The notes beneath the pieces are model-generated. The model worked only from the letters and a program-made list of their open reading frames with translations. It had not been told where the DNA came from and made no database searches. A stretch of DNA of 64,000 nucleotides from positions 3,433,201 to 3,497,200 of the forward strand of contig OZ038422.1 of NCBI GenBank assembly GCA_964036155.1, given 5' to 3'. The DNA is from Diploscapter coronatus (Eukaryota > Nematoda > Chromadorea > Rhabditida > Rhabditidae). Made by a program: the position numbers and the translations under genes. This document shows positions 61,470 to 64,000 of this stretch, piece by piece; the first letter of the stretch is position 1; each line of letters starts with the position of its first letter.

Positions 61470-61843
61470 TGTTAGGAGAATTGAGTACGCGGTAGATTGC
61501 ACTTCAAACTTGGGTAATTGAACAGTTTATTTAGTGAAAGAAAAAAGCTAAGATATATAAATCGGGGTTAGGAACATCGCCCCTTTGTTGACAGACTGTG
61601 AGTCATGGGAGAAGGGATATAAAGAGCAAGGCAGGGCTGCTGAAAGGGATGAAAAACCTGCGTCGCTCTAATTAACAAAAAAGGGAACGAAATGGCGGAT
61701 GTTCGAAATTAGTTATTCGGCTCCTGCCCCCTTTATAAAAATCGAGTTTATCGACATTTCATTGATGTTTATCTGTTTGCTTCAATAAATCATTCTCTTT
61801 CGAAATAATGGTATCATGACTCATGAGATCGTCACTCTTGGCA
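61470..61843 (-). mobile_element. second LTR-like element, copy 2
   Basis: Reverse complement of 36127-36488, ending with tgttaggag at 61470 (AACA on the minus strand) and TGCCAAG at the other end. A 15-bp or so difference set separates the copies. Similarity between the two arms stops at its outer edge. Confidence 0.55.
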
Positions 61844-62044
61844 TCTACTCGAAGAAATATTGCAGAGATTATGCAGCGGTCCCCCATCGCAGAGATTGTG
61901 CAACGATTGCTCAATGCACATTTACGCCATCACTAGAAGAGAAAAAAATGTTCAGCAACACAAGCTGTAAGCGAGTCTGTAGAGATAAAGGGGAATGCAT
62001 TTCGCAACCTTAATATTCGTCAGTAATTTGAATCTTATCTTATT

Positions 62045-62165
62045 GAACCAGGGCCGTCCAAAAATTTTGTTTCTATTTGCGAAACTTTTAAAGTTCATTT
62101 CTGCTTCCTCTCTGTTTTCCAAAATTAAAAAAAAAAAAAACCATTTCTGGACGGCCTTGTTATGA
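62045..62165. repeat. short MITE-like inverted repeat
   Basis: The ends aaccagggccgtccaaaa and tttctggacggccttgtt are imperfect reverse complements (17 nt) around an A-rich centre. About 120 bp, non-coding. Confidence 0.55.
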
Positions 62166-62239
62166 ACCTTATGATGTTGTCCCACTAATCTTGAGAGATA
62201 GCTAACTCGACGTTCAAACTGCGTATCAGAGCTGAGCAG

Positions 62240-62308
62240 AGATGTACAGACCCGGATCCGGACATTAATTAATGTCCGGGTCCCAATTTTTACGGACCGC
62301 GTACATCT
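62240..62308. repeat. cruciform-like palindrome
   Basis: The outer arms agatgtac / gtacatct enclose a perfect inner palindrome, ccggacattaattaatgtccgg. It could be a very small MITE or a structured site. Confidence 0.6.
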
Positions 62309-63677
62309 CGGAAACAATGGAGAGTAGCCCCGTAACTCCTAAATCAGGCCTTCAATAATAATTCTGTTCTGAACTCAGAATACCTTGGACGTTTTCTTGA
62401 GCTTGTTCAGAATAAATTCTGTGTTCTCTAATTTTTCAATGCTATTTCTTCATGAGCTCTGTTTTAATGGTTCATGTTTTATCGCCGACATTTCTTCTAT
62501 CTTTCCCCCACATGTCTGAATGTCTCTGGCTTGCTCTCTTCACTCTTCTCTCTCAAAGCACCCAACGGCCTTTCAGCCATTTTCCCTTCCCAATCGATAA
62601 ATACATTTCAACCAGATGAATGCGATATGTGAGAGTAAAGGGATAAGATTTGTCAGAAAATTTCGAAATTTCAATTTTATTGATTTCTTATTTATAATGT
62701 TTATCTTCTTTTCTAATCTCTAAAAAGTAAATAATGCATTATATTAAAAAAATCCATGTGCCATAACTTTATCTTCCGCCTTTTAACCTCAGATTTGATT
62801 CCTACTTTGTAGATCTCAATTCAATTTTTCAAGATTGATTCTAGTGTCAAGGTCACAAATAGCGTTAGAAAAAATTAACTGCGCAATTATTTGAACATCA
62901 GTCCAGGGCTTGGACTAAAGTTCAACTTACAAGCATTATAAATTGAACTTGAGTCCAAGCCCAGACTTGAGACTTTTCCACCGCAGCTGCAGTGGCCAAA
63001 TTAAAACAAAAAAGTCTCAAGTCTGACATCAGTTTCTTTTTAAACTCTTTTTCCGACTTCGATCGATAAACTAATAGGGCCAAATGACGTGGTGCAACCT
63101 ATGGCTGTTGGTTTCATTTAGACTAATTTGAAGCTGCCTCTTTTTTCTTTTTTAAATGACGAAGTACTGCAAATCCAATTAAATCTTCGAAGAGCAAAGC
63201 ATAACAGCACCATTTTGAATCGATATGCCTTATTTAGCATGTCTAAAGTAGGCACATTACACATTATCTCAAGGCGAATTACTTCCCGGTGGTTAATTTT
63301 CCCATTTGATTTCAGAGCTGGTGAATATGATGATTTAATTTATATTCCAGATCCTTTAAATTAAAATATTTGACCTTCAATTTCTGCAAATTCTTCAACA
63401 CACTTCTTCGTTCTTAAAAATCCCATTTTTGAACGTCCTTACTTTGAAGTTTAGATTTGAGAAAGGAATAAATTTGTATCCTTTTATTGTAACCATTCAG
63501 ACTTTCAAGTTTGTCAATCCGATATATATTTGAATGTTGTTGAGAAATATCGTAGCCTATTCGTCATTATGAATAAGAGTATTAGACAATAACGAATCTT
63601 ATATCAGGTCGACAAACTCTCAACATCTGAAACCATTGGTTATTTTCCATTTACAGTTTTTTATGTGAGTCAGTATC

Positions 63678-63996
63678 TGTGCAGGCTAGAATGGGCGTGG
63701 GTGTTATGAAGGCCTTAGATGGTAGTTCTCTACTCGTAACTAGCACTGCACGAATATTAAGAATCCTTTATTGACTAGCCTTGGTTCAGTACAGTAAGAC
63801 CCAATACAAAGTAGAGAATAGTTAGGCGTGGATAATACTGAAGGAACAAAGTAACAACGAAGAGGGCGTATTTATAGGCGCGAGTCGCGCCTAGGAAGTA
63901 ACTCCGCCCTTTAAGGTTCGGGCAATCTAGGGATAGTTCTAGAAATGGCTCTCCAGCCAGAATGACAATAACAAGTATGATTCATCAAAATGAACA
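63678..63996 (-). mobile_element. solo LTR, copy C
   Basis: A more diverged copy of the LTR at 35768-36099, in reverse orientation. It keeps the TGTTCATTTTGATGAATCAT start, TATA-like block (cctataaatac), caataaagg signal and TGCACA end. It lies at the window edge, so whether an internal region follows beyond 63996 cannot be judged, but none lies on its other side. Confidence 0.7.
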
Positions 63997-64000
63997 AGTC

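Larger units (their letters stand above)
55480..61843. repeat. right arm of large inverted duplication
   Basis: About 55480-56120 is the inverse of 39000-39640 and about 59350-61843 is the inverse of 36127-38720. Between them the arm holds a tandem duplication: the genes at 56023 and 58939 share exons 1-2 and 4-6 at near identity, including their introns. Confidence 0.8.
61844..63677. other. intergenic with small palindromic elements
   Basis: Contains several small inverted repeats, listed separately or in the findings (62045-62165, 62240-62308, 62900-63027). A Cys-rich open frame (61816-62013) begins inside the LTR-like element; it has CKRVC and other cysteines but no signal peptide, and was not accepted as a gene. 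Confidence 0.4.

Noticed and set aside
63128..63364. 78-residue plus-strand open frame
   Set aside because: No signal peptide, motif or splice context; composition is like the surrounding AT-rich DNA.

Overview
The window looks like a chromadorean (rhabditid-type) nematode genome. It is AT-rich, genes are split by many short introns (about 40 to 60 nt, GT...TTTCAG), several start codons follow a TTTCAG/TTCCAG acceptor by 6 to 55 nt (as expected for spliced-leader trans-splicing), and the main gene family has the Cys pattern of the nematode CX module. I rebuilt gene models by hand from splice sites and reading phase. Every CDS model listed with exons keeps its frame from ATG to stop, except the damaged copy at 37042-39099 and the tentative fragment at 5047-5703.

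Layout: 1-25.8 kb is gene-poor, with a THAP zinc-finger gene (3096-4755, minus), a small Cys-rich membrane-protein gene (23987-24785, minus), a tRNA-derived SINE with perfect target-site duplications (19258-19577) and a few diverged repeats. At 25814-27286 lies a first CX gene, and at 28359-34040 a 16-exon MFSD8/CLN7-like transporter. From 35.3 kb to the end is a young, rearranged multigene region. It holds eight more members of one membrane-protein family (a damaged copy at 37042-39099, then 40225, 43119, 45126, 46552, 52824-54420, 56023 and 58939), an orphan family tail exon, a fragment of a tyrosine kinase, an intron-rich divergent HSP70 (49072-51760, minus), three solo LTRs and two copies of a second LTR-like element.

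The family plan is signal peptide, Ser/Gly/Arg-rich stretch, Tyr-rich segment, CX module (C-x5-CC-x3-CC), one membrane segment, and a Pro-rich cytoplasmic tail usually ending in PPxY motifs. This is the layout of Shisa-like transmembrane adaptors, whose PPxY motifs bind WW domains of NEDD4-type ubiquitin ligases. The duplicated unit is a divergent gene pair: one long CX gene reading left and one reading right from a shared 1.1 to 1.6 kb promoter region. Its copies form a large imperfect inverted repeat (about 36.1-40.2 kb against 54.4-61.8 kb), with LTRs at or near the edges. Two copies have lost the CX module by an in-frame internal deletion while keeping signal peptide, membrane segment and PPxY tail, and a third member never shows it. 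I regard this receptor-like cluster, with receptors and module-less decoy-like versions, as the most interesting content of the window.
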